A stretch of DNA of 64,000 nucleotides from Streptomyces antimycoticus (GCF_005405925.1 NZ_BJHV01000001.1:9982001-10046000), one strand, 5' to 3'; shown: positions 8,104 through 17,744, numbered from the stretch's first letter. Notes: generated from the letters alone by a model not told the origin. Translations and numbers: made by a program.

Positions 8104-10403
8104 GTGAGCAACCCGGCCGTACGCGTCGTCGAACTGTCCAGCCCCTTCACCCGGTTCGCGGGCCGGCTCCTGGTCGGCCTCGGATATGAGGTCGTCCTGG
8201 TCGAGCCCGAGGAGGGGGATCCGACCCGGCGGGAACTGAACGGCGACGCGTTCGTCCACTGGCACGCCGGTAAACGGTCCGTGACCCCCGCGTTCCCGCA
8301 GGAACTGCGGCGCCTGGTGGAGGGAGCGGATGTCCTTCTCGACGGGACACCGGACGGTGCGCCGGAGGCCGTCGCGGGCCTGGACCACCTCGTCCACGTC
8401 CGCGTCACCCCCTTCGGGACCGTGGGTCCCCGCAGCCACTGGCAGGGCACCGATCTGGTGGTCGCCGCGCTCGGCGGCATGCTCGCGCAGGTCGGCGACC
8501 CGGACGGCCCGCCGCTGCGCCTGCCGGAGAACCAGGCGGAGCAGTTGGCCGGTGTGCACGGCGCGATCGCCGCGTTGCTCGGACTGCGGGCGCGGCGCAC
8601 CGGGCCGGGCCAGCTCGCCGATGTGTCCGCCCAGGCGTGCGCGGCCGCCGCGCTGGAGGCCGGCACCCTCGCCTATCTGCACGAGGACCGGGTGCCGGGA
8701 CGCCCCGGCCGGGTGCATCCGCTGGTGCCGCACGGACTGTTCCGGGCCGCCGACGGCTATCTGGGCGGAGGCCTCGGCGGCAGCCCCCGCATGTGGGACG
8801 CGCTCCTCGCCTGGCTGCGCGAGGAGGGCGCCGAGGCCGACCTGGCCGAGCCGCGCTGGCAGGATCCGGTGGAGCGCAAGAAGTACCAGGAGCACGTCTT
8901 CGAGGTGGTGCAGGACTTCGCGGGCCGGTGGCCGAAGGCCGAATTCGCCGAGCTCGCCCAGTCCAGGAAGCTGCCCTGGGCGTCCGTCGACCTGCCGCAC
9001 GAGATGCCCGGCAACCCGCAGCTCGCCGCCCGTGACTTCTTCCTCCGCGCCGGGGGCCGCACCGACCTGGGCTTCCCCTTCGCGTTCCCGGAAGGCCACC
9101 GGATCAAGGAGCTGGACGTCCCGGAACGGGGCGCGGACCAGCGGCTGCTGCAGGAGCGCCGGCCGGCCCCACAGGTGCCCGCGGCGTCCGCGGAACCCGC
9201 GCGGCCCGCCCTGCACGGCGTTCGCGTCCTGGACCTGACCTGGGTGCTCGCCGGGCCCTACTGCACCAAGGTGCTCGCCGACCACGGCGCCGATGTCATC
9301 AAGGTCGAGTCGCTGGGCCGTCCCGACCCCACCCGGTTCGCGCCCTTCATGCATCTGTCCCGCGGCCCGCACACCGATCCGAACACCAACGGCTACTTCA
9401 ACGAGGTCAACCGCAACAAGCGCAGCCTGGCCCTGGACACCCGCACCGAGGACGGCATCGCCGTACTGCGCGACCTCATCGCCTCCTGCGACGTCCTGGT
9501 GGAGAACTTCAGCGCCACCGTCATGACCAAACTGGGCCTGGGCTACGACACCCTCCGCGAGATCAACCCCCGCCTGGTGTACGTCAGCATGTCCGGCATG
9601 GGACACAGCGGCCCGCGCAGCGGCTGGGTGTCCTACGCGGACACCGTGTCGGCCTCCTCGGGGCTCACCGGCCTGACCGGATGGGGCCCGGACGACGTGG
9701 TCGGGGTGATCTACGGCCACGGCGACATCGTCGCCGGACTGCAGGCCGCGCTCGCCACCGCCGCCGCCCTGGAACACCGGGAGGAGACCGGGCGCGGACA
9801 GCACATCGACCTGTCCCAGCTCGAGGCGATCGCCTCCCATATGGGCACCAGCCTGCTCAACCCCGTCGAGCCCGCCGGGAACACCGATCCGCGGTGGCGC
9901 CCGCAGGGCGTGTACCGCTGTCTCGGCGCGGACCGCTGGCTGGCCGTCAGCGTCCGCGACGACACCGAATGGGCCCGGCTGTGCACGGCGATCGGACGCC
10001 CCGGCCTCGCCACCGACGAGCGCACCCGCACCGCCGCCGACCGCGCACACCACGCCGACCTGGTCGACGACGCCCTCGCCACCTGGGCCAGGACCCTGCC
10101 GGCCGACGCCGCCGCCGAACTCCTCCAGGAGCACGGCATACCCGCGGGCGCGGTGCAGGACGGCCGCGACCTCGTCGAACAGGACCCGCAGCTACGGGCC
10201 AGGGGCTTCTACGTCCGCGCGGAACACCCGGTGGCGGGGCCTTCCTGCACGAGGGGCCGCCCATCCGGCTCACCCGCACGCCGGGCGGCGTCCGCACGGC
10301 GGCACCCGTGCTCGGCGCCGACACCGACGACGTGCTGCGCGAGGTCGCGGGGCTGCCACCGGAGCGGATCCGCGAACTGCGCGAGCGCGAGGTGCTGCGG
10401 TGA
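8104..10403 (+). CDS. Double-domain CaiB/BaiF (family III) CoA-transferase, 1-base deletion near 10240
   Basis: GTG 8104 follows GGAGGA. The corrected protein is about 766 aa, made of two tandem family III CoA-transferase domains. Domain 1 (about residues 1-350) starts VRVVELSSPFTRFAGRLL. Domain 2 (about residues 368-766) starts HGVRVLDLTWVLAGPYCTKVL and keeps ADVIKVESLGRPD, NRNKRSLALD and HIDLSQLEA with the expected Asp. The frame breaks in the GGGG run at about 10237-10240 (VAG, then AFLHEGPPIRLTRTPGG in the next frame). Family III enzymes move CoA between carboxylic acids through an enzyme aspartyl-CoA. Its stop overlaps the ligase start (GTGA). It probably activates an acid produced by the preceding hydrolase. 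Confidence 0.85.
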
Positions 10404-11917
10404 CCTCCCTGACGATTCCCGGGCTGCTCCAGACCGCGGCCCGGGACCACGGGGACCGCCCCTTCCTGCGGATCGGGGGCACCGTCCGCACCTACCGTCA
10501 GACGCGAGAGGCCGCCGCCACCATGGCGGGGGCCCTCGCGGCCCGGGGCTGCCGCCCGGGCGACCGCATCGCGGCGATGACGGGCAACCGGGTCGAACTC
10601 GTCGACCTGTTCCTCGGCGCCGCCTGGCTCGGCGCCGAGCTGGTCCCGCTGAACACGGGGCTGCGCGGCAGCGGGCTGCGGAACGTCCTGGACCAGGCCC
10701 GCCCCACCCAGCTGCTCGCGGAGGAGGAGACGGCGGAGCGCCTGCGGGCGGCCGGCTACCGGGGGACGCTGTGGCTCGCGGGAGCGGACGACGTGCCCCG
10801 GCCGGGCCACGGCCCCGCCCTGCCGGCGGCCCCCGTCCGCCCGGGCGACACCGCGTGCGTCCTCTTCACCTCCGGGACCACCGGAACCTCCCGCGGCGTC
10901 CGCTGCCCCCACGCCCAGTTCGTCTGGTGGGGGCGCAACGTCTCCGGCGCGCTGCGCCTCACCGCGGACGACGTCCTCTATACCTGCCTGCCGTTGTTCC
11001 ACACCAACGCCCTGAACGCGCTGGCGCAGGCGATGACCGTGGGGGCGGCGTACACCCTCGCCCCCCGGTTCTCGGCCTCCCGGTACTGGACCGAGGCGGC
11101 CGGAGCCGGGGCCACCGTCGTCTATCTGCTGGGCGCCATGGTGCCGATGCTGCTGGCCCAGCCCCCGGGCCCGCACGACCGTGCCCACCGGGCCGTACGC
11201 GGACTCTCCCCGGCGACACCGGCCCACGCCTGGCAGCCGTTCCGCGAGCGGTTCGGCGTCACCCTGGTCGACGGATTCGGCTCCACCGAGACCAACCTCG
11301 TCATCGGCACCACCCCCGAGGAACAGCGGCCCGGCTATATCGGCACCCTGCGCGACGGCTTCGACGCCCGCGTCGTCGACGAACTGCTCACCCCCGTTCC
11401 CGACGGCACCCCCGGCGAGCTCCTGGTGCGCAGCCACCGGCCGTACGCCTTCGCCACCGGCTACCTGGGCGAGCCGGTGGAGCCCGCGGACGCGTGGCGG
11501 CGGACGGGGGACCGGGTGGTGCGCGAGCCCGACGGCTGGTTCCGGTTCGTGGACCGCATCAAGGACGTCATCCGCCGCCGTGGGGAGAACATCTCCTCCT
11601 GCGAGGTCGAGACGGTCGTCCGCAGCCATCCGGCGGTGGCCGACGCTGCCGTCTTCCCCGTGCCGTCCGAGCTGGCGGAGGACGAGGTGATGGTCGCCGT
11701 GCTGCCCCGCGCGGGCAGCACCCTCGACCCGGCCGACCTGATCCGCCACTGCGAGCTCGAGCTGCCCCCGTTCGCCGCCCCCCGCTACGTGGACATCCTG
11801 CGCGAGCTGCCGCTCACCGAGACCGGCAAGGTGCGCAAGGCGGCGCTGCGGCGGCGTGGCGTCACGGAGACGACGTGGGACCGGGTCAGGGCCGAGGCCG
11901 GTCCACCCATGCGGTGA
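10400..11917 (+). CDS. Acyl-CoA synthetase (AMP-forming; CaiC/FadD-like)
   Basis: This 505-aa ANL-superfamily ligase has the P-loop motif LFTSGTTGTSRGV near residue 155. Other motifs are DGFGSTETNLV, WRRTGDRVVREPDGWFRFVDR, the hinge region KDVIRRRGENISSCEVE and the C-terminal catalytic-Lys motif LTETGKVRK. It forms acyl-CoA from a free carboxylic acid with ATP. It starts inside the CoA-transferase stop codon, so both are made together. Its 3' end overlaps the convergent hydrolase gene by 32 bp. The acid is unknown. Confidence 0.88.
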   Translation: MTSLTIPGLLQTAARDHGDRPFLRIGGTVRTYRQTREAAATMAGALAARGCRPGDRIAAMTGNRVELVDLFLGAAWLGAELVPLNTGLRGSGLRNVLDQARPTQLLAEEETAERLRAAGYRGTLWLAGADDVPRPGHGPALPAAPVRPGDTACVLFTSGTTGTSRGVRCPHAQFVWWGRNVSGALRLTADDVLYTCLPLFHTNALNALAQAMTVGAAYTLAPRFSASRYWTEAAGAGATVVYLLGAMVPMLLAQPPGPHDRAHRAVRGLSPATPAHAWQPFRERFGVTLVDGFGSTETNLVIGTTPEEQRPGYIGTLRDGFDARVVDELLTPVPDGTPGELLVRSHRPYAFATGYLGEPVEPADAWRRTGDRVVREPDGWFRFVDRIKDVIRRRGENISSCEVETVVRSHPAVADAAVFPVPSELAEDEVMVAVLPRAGSTLDPADLIRHCELELPPFAAPRYVDILRELPLTETGKVRKAALRRRGVTETTWDRVRAEAGPPMR

Positions 11918-12686
11918 CGACGTCGGCGAACTCCCCGGGCAGCTGCTCGGGCGCCGGTACGTGGCCGCCGGGCAGGACCGCGGTCTCGCAGCCGAGCGCC
12001 GCCGCGAACTTCTCCAGCGCGGGCAGCGAGTAGTGGTCCTCCGGGGCGCATACGGCGAGTACCGGGGCCGTGATGTGCGCCAGCCGCTCCTCCATCCGGT
12101 ACCGGTACACCGCCTGGTGTCCCTCCTCCACCCGGTCCAGCACGGTCAGCGCGTCGATCACATAGCGGGTCAGCGCGGCCTCCTCGCCCTCCCGGTAGAA
12201 GCCGCGGCGCCTGTTCCACAGCTCCACCAGATGCGAGCCGTCCGGCTTCGGATCGACATGATCGACCGGCGGGCGAGCGGGCGCCGCCTCGCGTTTGGTC
12301 TCGTCGACGAAGGCCGTGGCCGAGAGCAGCAGACTGCTGACGCGGTCGCCCAGCCGGGCGGCCACCTCCACGGCGACCACACCGCCCGTGTGATGGCCCA
12401 CCAGGTGGAATGCGCCCAGTCCGAGCCCGTCGGCCAACGCCTCCACCCCGTCGGCGAACCGCTCGATCGAGTGCGGCCCCTCGGGCTTGGCCGAGGCGCC
12501 GAACCCCACGGTGTCCATGGCGATCGCCCGGTGTGCCCGGCCCACCAGGGGCAGCACATCGGCGTACTCGGTCCAGGAACGCGGCGTCTGATGCAGCAGC
12601 AGCACCGCCTCGCCGGACCCGCACTCCGCGTAGTGCAACTGCCCGAAGGGACTGGGCGCGTAGCCCCGCCGCACCGTGTTCGCCAT
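11886..12686 (-). CDS. Alpha/beta hydrolase-fold protein with His in place of the nucleophilic Ser
   Basis: The protein is about 266 aa from MANTVRRGYAPSPFG. The fold is clear: LLLHQTPRSWTEY as oxyanion region, LVGHHTGGVVA as elbow, VCAPEDHYS as the acid strand and PGGHVPAPEQ as the terminal His. The elbow reads Gly-His-His-Thr-Gly, so the usual Ser is His; I checked this on the DNA (CAT CAC ACG). It may be non-hydrolytic or use a different chemistry, as in cofactor-independent oxygenases of this fold. A longer frame to 12743 exists, but 12686 has better context. A palindrome copy lies about 80 bp upstream, linking it to the island regulon. Confidence 0.8.
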   Translation of the reverse strand: MANTVRRGYAPSPFGQLHYAECGSGEAVLLLHQTPRSWTEYADVLPLVGRAHRAIAMDTVGFGASAKPEGPHSIERFADGVEALADGLGLGAFHLVGHHTGGVVAVEVAARLGDRVSSLLLSATAFVDETKREAAPARPPVDHVDPKPDGSHLVELWNRRRGFYREGEEAALTRYVIDALTVLDRVEEGHQAVYRYRMEERLAHITAPVLAVCAPEDHYSLPALEKFAAALGCETAVLPGGHVPAPEQLPGEFADVVTAWVDRPRP

Positions 12687-12763
12687 CGCCGTGAGCCGCC
12701 TTCCGATTGACACGAACCGCTCGCCCACTCTCGTCGCCGCCAAGCGGGCGGGACCAGGCGAAC

Positions 12764-12780
12764 GGTCCGCTGTCCGGACC
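12764..12780. promoter_or_regulatory. Putative IclR operator copy 4
   Basis: GGTCCGCTGTCCGGACC matches the 17-bp palindrome except at two positions in the right half. It lies about 80 bp upstream of the alpha/beta hydrolase start at 12686. Confidence 0.5.
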
Positions 12781-12828
12781 CCAGCGCGGGCGGCCGCAGG
12801 ACGCTGCCCCGGCCTGCCCCCGGGCGGC

Positions 12829-13464
12829 CTACTTCGGTGCGGCGGCCAGCCGAACCGCCAGCCCCGTGAACACCGTCCCGCTGAAGACGTTCAGCCCCCG
12901 CGCCACCCGGCGGCTGCGGCGCAGTAGTCCGGCGAGCTTCCCCGAGAGCAGGCCCACCGACCCGTCGACGCAGAAGCCCATGACCACGAAGGTGACTCCC
13001 AGGAGCATGAACTGGCCCGGCACATGGCCGAGTTCGGGGTTCACGAACTGCGGCAGGAAGGCGATGTTGAAGAGAATCACCTTGGGGTTGAGCAGGTTGA
13101 TGAGAGCTCCCTGCCAGAAGGCACGCCGGTGTCCCGGGCCGACGTTCCCGCTCTCCTCGCCCGGCAGCGAGCGGTCCCGGAACGCCTTGACGGCCAGGTA
13201 CAGCAGATACGACACGCCCGCCCAGCGCAGCACGTGATAGAGCGTCGGCAGCGCCGCGAACAGCGCCGACAGCCCCAGCGCCGCGGCCACCGCGTGCACG
13301 AACATCGCGCAGGCCACCCCGAACGCCGCCATGACCCCCGCGCTGGGGCCGCCCCGGCCGCCCATCGCCACGATGAACATCATGTCGGGGCCGGGAGTGA
13401 CGCAGAGGACGAACGCGGCGAGGAGGAACGCCGTGTACAAGGAGGCATCAACCATGGGGGTCAT
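12829..13464 (-). CDS. LysE/RhtB-family amino-acid exporter
   Basis: This is a 211-aa membrane protein from MTPMVDASLYTAFLLAAF. The N-terminal CVTPGPDMMFIVA is the family hallmark (P-G-P). GALINLLNPKVILFNIAFLPQFV is the second conserved helix pair, and about five or six hydrophobic segments are visible. Members export homoserine, threonine, lysine or similar compounds. MVDAS at 13455 is an alternative start. It sits downstream of a cupin gene on the same strand, with no clear link to either flanking system. Confidence 0.88.
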   Translation of the reverse strand: MTPMVDASLYTAFLLAAFVLCVTPGPDMMFIVAMGGRGGPSAGVMAAFGVACAMFVHAVAAALGLSALFAALPTLYHVLRWAGVSYLLYLAVKAFRDRSLPGEESGNVGPGHRRAFWQGALINLLNPKVILFNIAFLPQFVNPELGHVPGQFMLLGVTFVVMGFCVDGSVGLLSGKLAGLLRRSRRVARGLNVFSGTVFTGLAVRLAAAPK

Positions 13465-13520
13465 GGTTGGGGCCGGAGAGGGCGGAAGCGAGTGAATTTC
13501 GAGGAGTGAGATGGAGCGGG

Positions 13521-13847
13521 TCAGCCTTTGGAGGGGCGTGGGGCCCGCAGGTTCGCCCGCTCCTTCAGCTCCTCCTCGTCGACCAACGTGAGCATCGGCT
13601 GACCCGGCGCGCACACCATGGTCACGACGAACGTGGTCGTCGCGTCCGACAGGGCGTTGGCGTCCTGGTAGTGGATCACGTCACCACCCGGCTCCCAGAA
13701 CGTCCCACCGGCCTCGACCACACGCTCCGGCTCACCCTCGAGCTCGAACCGGACCGCGCCCTCCACCACATAGCCGAACGCCGGCCCCGAGTGGCGGTGC
13801 GGAGGGAGCCCGGGGTGACCGGGAGGCCACTCGACACGGATGGTCAT
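13521..13847 (-). CDS. Small cupin-domain protein
   Basis: This 108-aa protein begins MTIRVEWPPGHPGLPPHRHSG. The HRHSG motif, the later Glu in EGAVRFELEGE and the His in VIHYQDAN give the two cupin motifs expected for a metal-binding single-domain beta barrel. Its ATG overlaps by four bases the stop of a 40-aa reading frame upstream, so the two are coupled. Substrate unknown; many such cupins act as small isomerases, dioxygenases or sensory domains. Confidence 0.8.
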   Translation of the reverse strand: MTIRVEWPPGHPGLPPHRHSGPAFGYVVEGAVRFELEGEPERVVEAGGTFWEPGGDVIHYQDANALSDATTTFVVTMVCAPGQPMLTLVDEEELKERANLRAPRPSKG

Positions 13848-13966
13848 TCCCGAACCACCTTCGGGAAGAAGGGCGGAGTGACGTCTTGCAGCATCTGGAC
13901 TTCGGGCGGCAACGAGATTTCCGGCCGCTCGTCGGCGGCCCCGTGCGCCGGGTTCTTCTCGGACAT
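13844..13966 (-). CDS. 40-aa protein coupled to the cupin, unknown function
   Basis: ATG 13966 is preceded by a strong site GGAGGTG. The peptide begins MSEKNPAHGAADERPEISLP and ends FFPKVVRE. It overlaps the cupin start by ATGA. It is polar and has no membrane segment. The strong ribosome site and coupling argue for real translation. It could also be the N-terminal part of a longer cupin split by an indel, since cupins often carry such an N-terminal arm. Confidence 0.5.
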   Translation of the reverse strand: MSEKNPAHGAADERPEISLPPEVQMLQDVTPPFFPKVVRE

Positions 13967-14039
13967 GCGCCACACCTCCGTAACCCTGCCATGCGCCTTC
14001 TGCCTCGCTCGGACAGTTCTGAGACCACTCTGCCCCGCG

Positions 14040-15103
14040 TCGGCGGCCGCCACAATCCGGGAGCCGACCGCTTCGACGTGTCACCAGCACCATGCCGAGC
14101 AGACCGGCCACACCCGCTTCGGCCGGCCAGTTCAGCCACATGTTGTGGGCGTGGACGAACGTCCGGCCGCCGGGTACGGCAGCGGAGACCGCGTCCCCGG
14201 CGCGCCCCAGCCCGACACCGAGCGGATGGTCCACGGCGAGGTCGACGGCCGCCTTCCACGCCTGGCCCCGGACACCGAGCGCGTCACCGGCCCGCGACAC
14301 CACCCACAGCGCCACCGTCACGGCCACCAGCCCGGCCGGCCCCACGACCGTCAGCGTCCGCACCCCCCACCGGCCGAGGCGGGGAGCGAGTCAGTACGCG
14401 CCGCCGAGCACCAGCAGGCCCGCGGCCGCCGCGACACAGCCCGCCCGGGAGAACGGGTCAGCACCGCGCCGTAGCCGACGAGGCCCACGCTCACGACCGC
14501 GACGCGGGCCGTGCGCTCGGCGACCGTCACCGCGGTCAGCAGGGCGATCGGGGTGAGCAGCACCAGGAACGCGGCGAGCAGGTTGGGGTTGGCGAAGGTG
14601 CCGGTGGCGCGGATCATCGACCCGGGCCCGCCGCTGTCGCAGTCGACGTCGGTGAAGAGACCGGTGCGGCAGAAGCCGGTCGGCACCTCGTTGGTCACCT
14701 GGGCGAACGCCGAGGTGGCCGCGGCCGCCACGGCGGCCGGCGCGAGCAGTGCGACCGCCCGCCAGGACTCGGGCTGCGCCCGCCGGATCCCGACCAGCAG
14801 ATAGAAGGTGGCGAGGGCGGTCATCAGGGCGCGCAGCGGCGCGCCGGGATGCCCACCGACGTACGTGGTGGCGACGGCGCCGAGGAGGAGCAGCGCGATG
14901 GCGGGGTCGAGCCGGGTGCGGAACGTGGCGAGCCGCGGCGCCGTCACCGCCGTCGCGACCGGCCCCGCCGGCACGGCAAGGCGCACCGGTGTGATGACGC
15001 CGACCAGAGGGGCGTCGGGGAAGAAGTCGGTGGCCGCGTCGAGCATGACGATGGCCGTAGCCACCAGCGGAACGGCCTGGACTGCCGCGCGCACAGGTGC
15101 CAT
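14040..15103 (-). pseudogene. O-antigen-ligase/polymerase-like membrane protein remnant
   Basis: Reading from about 15103, a run of hydrophobic helices leads to MIRATGTFANPNLLAAFLVLL, a hallmark of the Wzy/WaaL (O-antigen ligase) family. The frame is lost near 14462. It resumes one base over as PFSRAGCVAAAAGLLVLGGA, then meets an in-frame TGA at about 14392. The same frame continues with TLTVVGPAGLVAVTVALW and the family-like VHAHNMWLNWPAEAGVAGLL. It ends in non-matching sequence at about 14050. One frameshift, one stop and a truncated C-terminus make it a likely dead gene. The plus strand here holds no convincing gene. Confidence 0.6.
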
Positions 15104-15256
15104 GGCGCCCCAGCGTGTCCGGCCGCAGGTACCGGCAGATGGCACGCACACGAACAGCGGAGAGCGCCTTCACGTCCGGTGTGCCGCCGACCAGTCCGGA
15201 CCAGGCCGGACACGTCCCGACGGGTCCGATGCCGAGGCGGGCCGGGCGCCCGCACA

Positions 15257-16318
15257 TCAGGTGGCCGTGGCACTCCCGGGAGCCGGGGTGGCGAAGGGGC
15301 GGAGCGGGACGATGCCCACGCTGTGGCCGCTTCGGTCCAGCAGCCGGCCCATGTGCTTGACGGTGCGCAGCACCACCGAGCGGTCGTCGATGGTCAGTTG
15401 CGGCAGCCGCCTGGACAGATGCGCCTCGAAGGCGTGCACATCGCCGGCCGCGCGCAGCCAGACGTCGATCACGAGGTTGTGCGGGCCCGCCGTGATCGCA
15501 CACGACCGCACCTCCCGCACCCCGGCCAGCGCCCGGCTGGTCTCCTCCAGGCGCTCGGCCGGTACGGACGCGAAGTACACCGCGGCCATCGGCCACCCGG
15601 ACATGGGCCGGGCGAGGTCGCAGCGCAGGCACACCCGTGAGCCGAGCAGCCCCCGCAGCCTCCGGCGGACCGTGGTCAAAGGCGCCCCGGCACGCTCCGC
15701 CAGGTCGCTGATCGCCATGCGCCCGTCAACGCTCAGCAGCTCCAGGAGCCGCACGTCCAAGGGGTCCCAGCCGGACGCCCCCGGCGGGAGCGGCTCGACC
15801 GGCGGGAGCGCCGCCTCGAGCCGCGCGCACTGCGCGGCGTCCAGAGCGCGAAGCCGCCACCGGCTGCCCTCGGAGGGCAGGGCCGTCGTCACATGCGTAC
15901 GTGTCGCCCGCACCCCTGGCGCGCCCCGGAAGAGGAGCGTGCTGAGCTGGGCGAGCTCACCCAGGTCCGAAGCCTGCAGCGCGATCACCAGATCCCGGCT
16001 TCCCGCCGTGAGCTTGACGTTCGCCACCGAGGGTTCGGCCGCCAGGGCCTCGGCCACGTCCTCCCCGACCCCGGGCTCGGTGTCGACCTCGACGATGCCG
16101 GTCACCACGACCCGGGAGTCGGACAGCTGCGGGTAGGCGGTCACCCAGGCCAGCCCCGCCTCCTGGAGCCGCCGCCAGCGTCGGGCGGCCGTCACCGGGT
16201 TCACCGCGAGGACATCACCGACAAGTGTCCACGGGGCTCTGGGATGGATCTGCAGCGCGTGCACGAGGCCACGATCCAACTCGTCGAGGTCATGCGCGGC
16301 GTAATCCTGCGTTTGCAT
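15257..16318 (-). CDS. Tandem AsnC/Lrp-family regulator
   Basis: This 353-aa protein contains two Lrp/AsnC units. The first helix-turn-helix lies in LDELDRGLVHALQIHPRAPW and the second in LDVRLLELLSVDGRMAISDL with LTTVRRRLRGLL. Each is followed by an alpha-beta effector region (such as VTGIVEVDTEPG and MAAVYFASVPAE). Single-unit Lrp proteins are about 150 aa, so this is a duplicated form known from actinobacteria. It is divergent from the M38 amidohydrolase-AbgT pair and probably controls it in response to an amino acid or peptide product. The start ATG 16318 is chosen because the homology begins directly there. Confidence 0.85.
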   Translation of the reverse strand: MQTQDYAAHDLDELDRGLVHALQIHPRAPWTLVGDVLAVNPVTAARRWRRLQEAGLAWVTAYPQLSDSRVVVTGIVEVDTEPGVGEDVAEALAAEPSVANVKLTAGSRDLVIALQASDLGELAQLSTLLFRGAPGVRATRTHVTTALPSEGSRWRLRALDAAQCARLEAALPPVEPLPPGASGWDPLDVRLLELLSVDGRMAISDLAERAGAPLTTVRRRLRGLLGSRVCLRCDLARPMSGWPMAAVYFASVPAERLEETSRALAGVREVRSCAITAGPHNLVIDVWLRAAGDVHAFEAHLSRRLPQLTIDDRSVVLRTVKHMGRLLDRSGHSVGIVPLRPFATPAPGSATAT

Positions 16319-16332
16319 GGGCGGCGCTTTTC

Positions 16333-16343
16333 TGCGTATCGCA
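16333..16343. promoter_or_regulatory. Dyad in the AsnC/M38 divergent promoter
   Basis: TGCGTATCGCA is a short inverted repeat (TGCG/CGCA) in the 124-bp region between the divergent regulator and amidohydrolase genes. It is a candidate binding site for the tandem AsnC protein; evidence is symmetry and position only. Confidence 0.35.
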
Positions 16344-16442
16344 TGTGAATCTCGATGGAATGCTGCAGGATAACACCCGAAACACGCGATGGATCGACAC
16401 TCCTCCCCACCAGTTCCCTCAACGAGGAGTGAGATCTCGCTC

Positions 16443-17744
16443 ATGACGGATGCCACCACGTCCGAGACCACCAGGACCGCTCTGCGCGTGGAGAACGCCA
16501 CGTTGATCGACGGCACTGGGGCGACCCCGATCGCGGACGCCGTCGTCATCGCCGACGCCGAAGGAACGATCACCTACGCGGGCCCGGCGGCGACCGCGCC
16601 CCCGGCCTCCGGCGGCGCTTTCACCGGTCGTGTCATCGACGCGGGCGGCCGCACCGTGCTGCCGGGTTTCTTCGACTGCCACACCCACCTCGCCTACGCC
16701 CATGCGACACCGCCCGGCCGCCGTGGTGAGCTCGACCCGGTCCTGGTCACCTACGACACCGCCACCCGGCTGCGGCAGACTCTCGACGCGGGCGTCACCA
16801 CCGTCCGGGACCTGGGCGGCCTGGCCACCGGCTACCGCACCGCCGTCGAGACCGGGCGGATCACCGGCCCCCGGGTGCACACCGCCGTACGGATCATCAG
16901 CCACACCGGCGGCCACGCCGATGTGCGCCTGCCCGACGGCACCGACCTCAGCGGCGGTGAGATGTCCGAGCTGGCCGACACCGTGGACGAGGCGCGCCTG
17001 GCCGTGCGCAAGGTGCTGCGCGCGGGTGCCGACCTGGTCAAGATCTGCGCCACCGGTGGCATGGGAAGCCCGTACGACCAGCCGGACGACGAGGGGCTCC
17101 TGGAGGAGGAGATCCGCGCCGTGGTCGATGAGTGCCGGCGCCACGGCGGCAAGCCGGTGGCCGCGCACGCGCAGGGGAACGCGGGCATCCTCAACGCCAT
17201 CCGCGGCGGGGTCACCAGCATCGAGCACGGCTACGGCCTGGACGACCGGGCCCGGGAGATGGCGGGGGAGCGCGGCGTCTTCGTCGTCCCGACCCTCTCC
17301 ACCGTCTACGCGGGCATCGACAAGGCCACCATGGAGCCCTATCACTACGAGAAGAAGGTGCGCTGGTCCGGCATCACCAAGGAGAACATCTCCCGCGCGA
17401 TCGAGCAGGGGACCCGGATCGCGCTCGGCACCGACGCCGCCGTCTGCCCGCACGGCCAGAACCTGATGGAGCTCAGCTACCTCGTCGACCTGGGCATGGA
17501 CCCCATGGACGCCATCGTGGCCGGCACCCGGACCGCCGCCGAACTCCTCGGCGTCGCCGACCGGCTCGGCACACTGGCCCCCGGCCGCGTCGCCGACCTC
17601 GTCGTCTGCGACGGGGACCCGCTCAAGGACATCGGTGTGCTCGGCGATCCCGCCAACGTCGTGTGCGTCGTGCAGGACGGCCATGTCCGCAAGGACACCA
17701 AGGGCCTCCTGCCGTCGGCCACCCCGGCCGGAAGGCGGCCCTGA
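16443..17744 (+). CDS. M38-family metal-dependent amidohydrolase (prolidase-like)
   Basis: This is a 433-aa protein from ATG 16443. It shows the amidohydrolase metal site in order: HTH in FFDCHTHLAY, the bridging Lys in ADLVKICATGG, His in PVAAHAQG, His in TSIEHGYG and the catalytic Asp in ALGTDAAV. This order is that of the imidazolonepropionase/Xaa-Pro dipeptidase branch, in which several uncharacterised members cleave dipeptides or N-acyl amino acids. Its stop overlaps the AbgT transporter start (TGATG), so the transporter probably imports its substrate or moves its product. Regulation is likely by the divergent AsnC-type protein. Confidence 0.87.
   Translation: MTDATTSETTRTALRVENATLIDGTGATPIADAVVIADAEGTITYAGPAATAPPASGGAFTGRVIDAGGRTVLPGFFDCHTHLAYAHATPPGRRGELDPVLVTYDTATRLRQTLDAGVTTVRDLGGLATGYRTAVETGRITGPRVHTAVRIISHTGGHADVRLPDGTDLSGGEMSELADTVDEARLAVRKVLRAGADLVKICATGGMGSPYDQPDDEGLLEEEIRAVVDECRRHGGKPVAAHAQGNAGILNAIRGGVTSIEHGYGLDDRAREMAGERGVFVVPTLSTVYAGIDKATMEPYHYEKKVRWSGITKENISRAIEQGTRIALGTDAAVCPHGQNLMELSYLVDLGMDPMDAIVAGTRTAAELLGVADRLGTLAPGRVADLVVCDGDPLKDIGVLGDPANVVCVVQDGHVRKDTKGLLPSATPAGRRP

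Noticed and set aside
7189..10134. A minus-strand reading frame of about 980 codons opposite the hydrolase and CoA-transferase.
   Set aside because: The plus strand encodes two well-conserved protein families over the same interval, and the antisense protein is low complexity.
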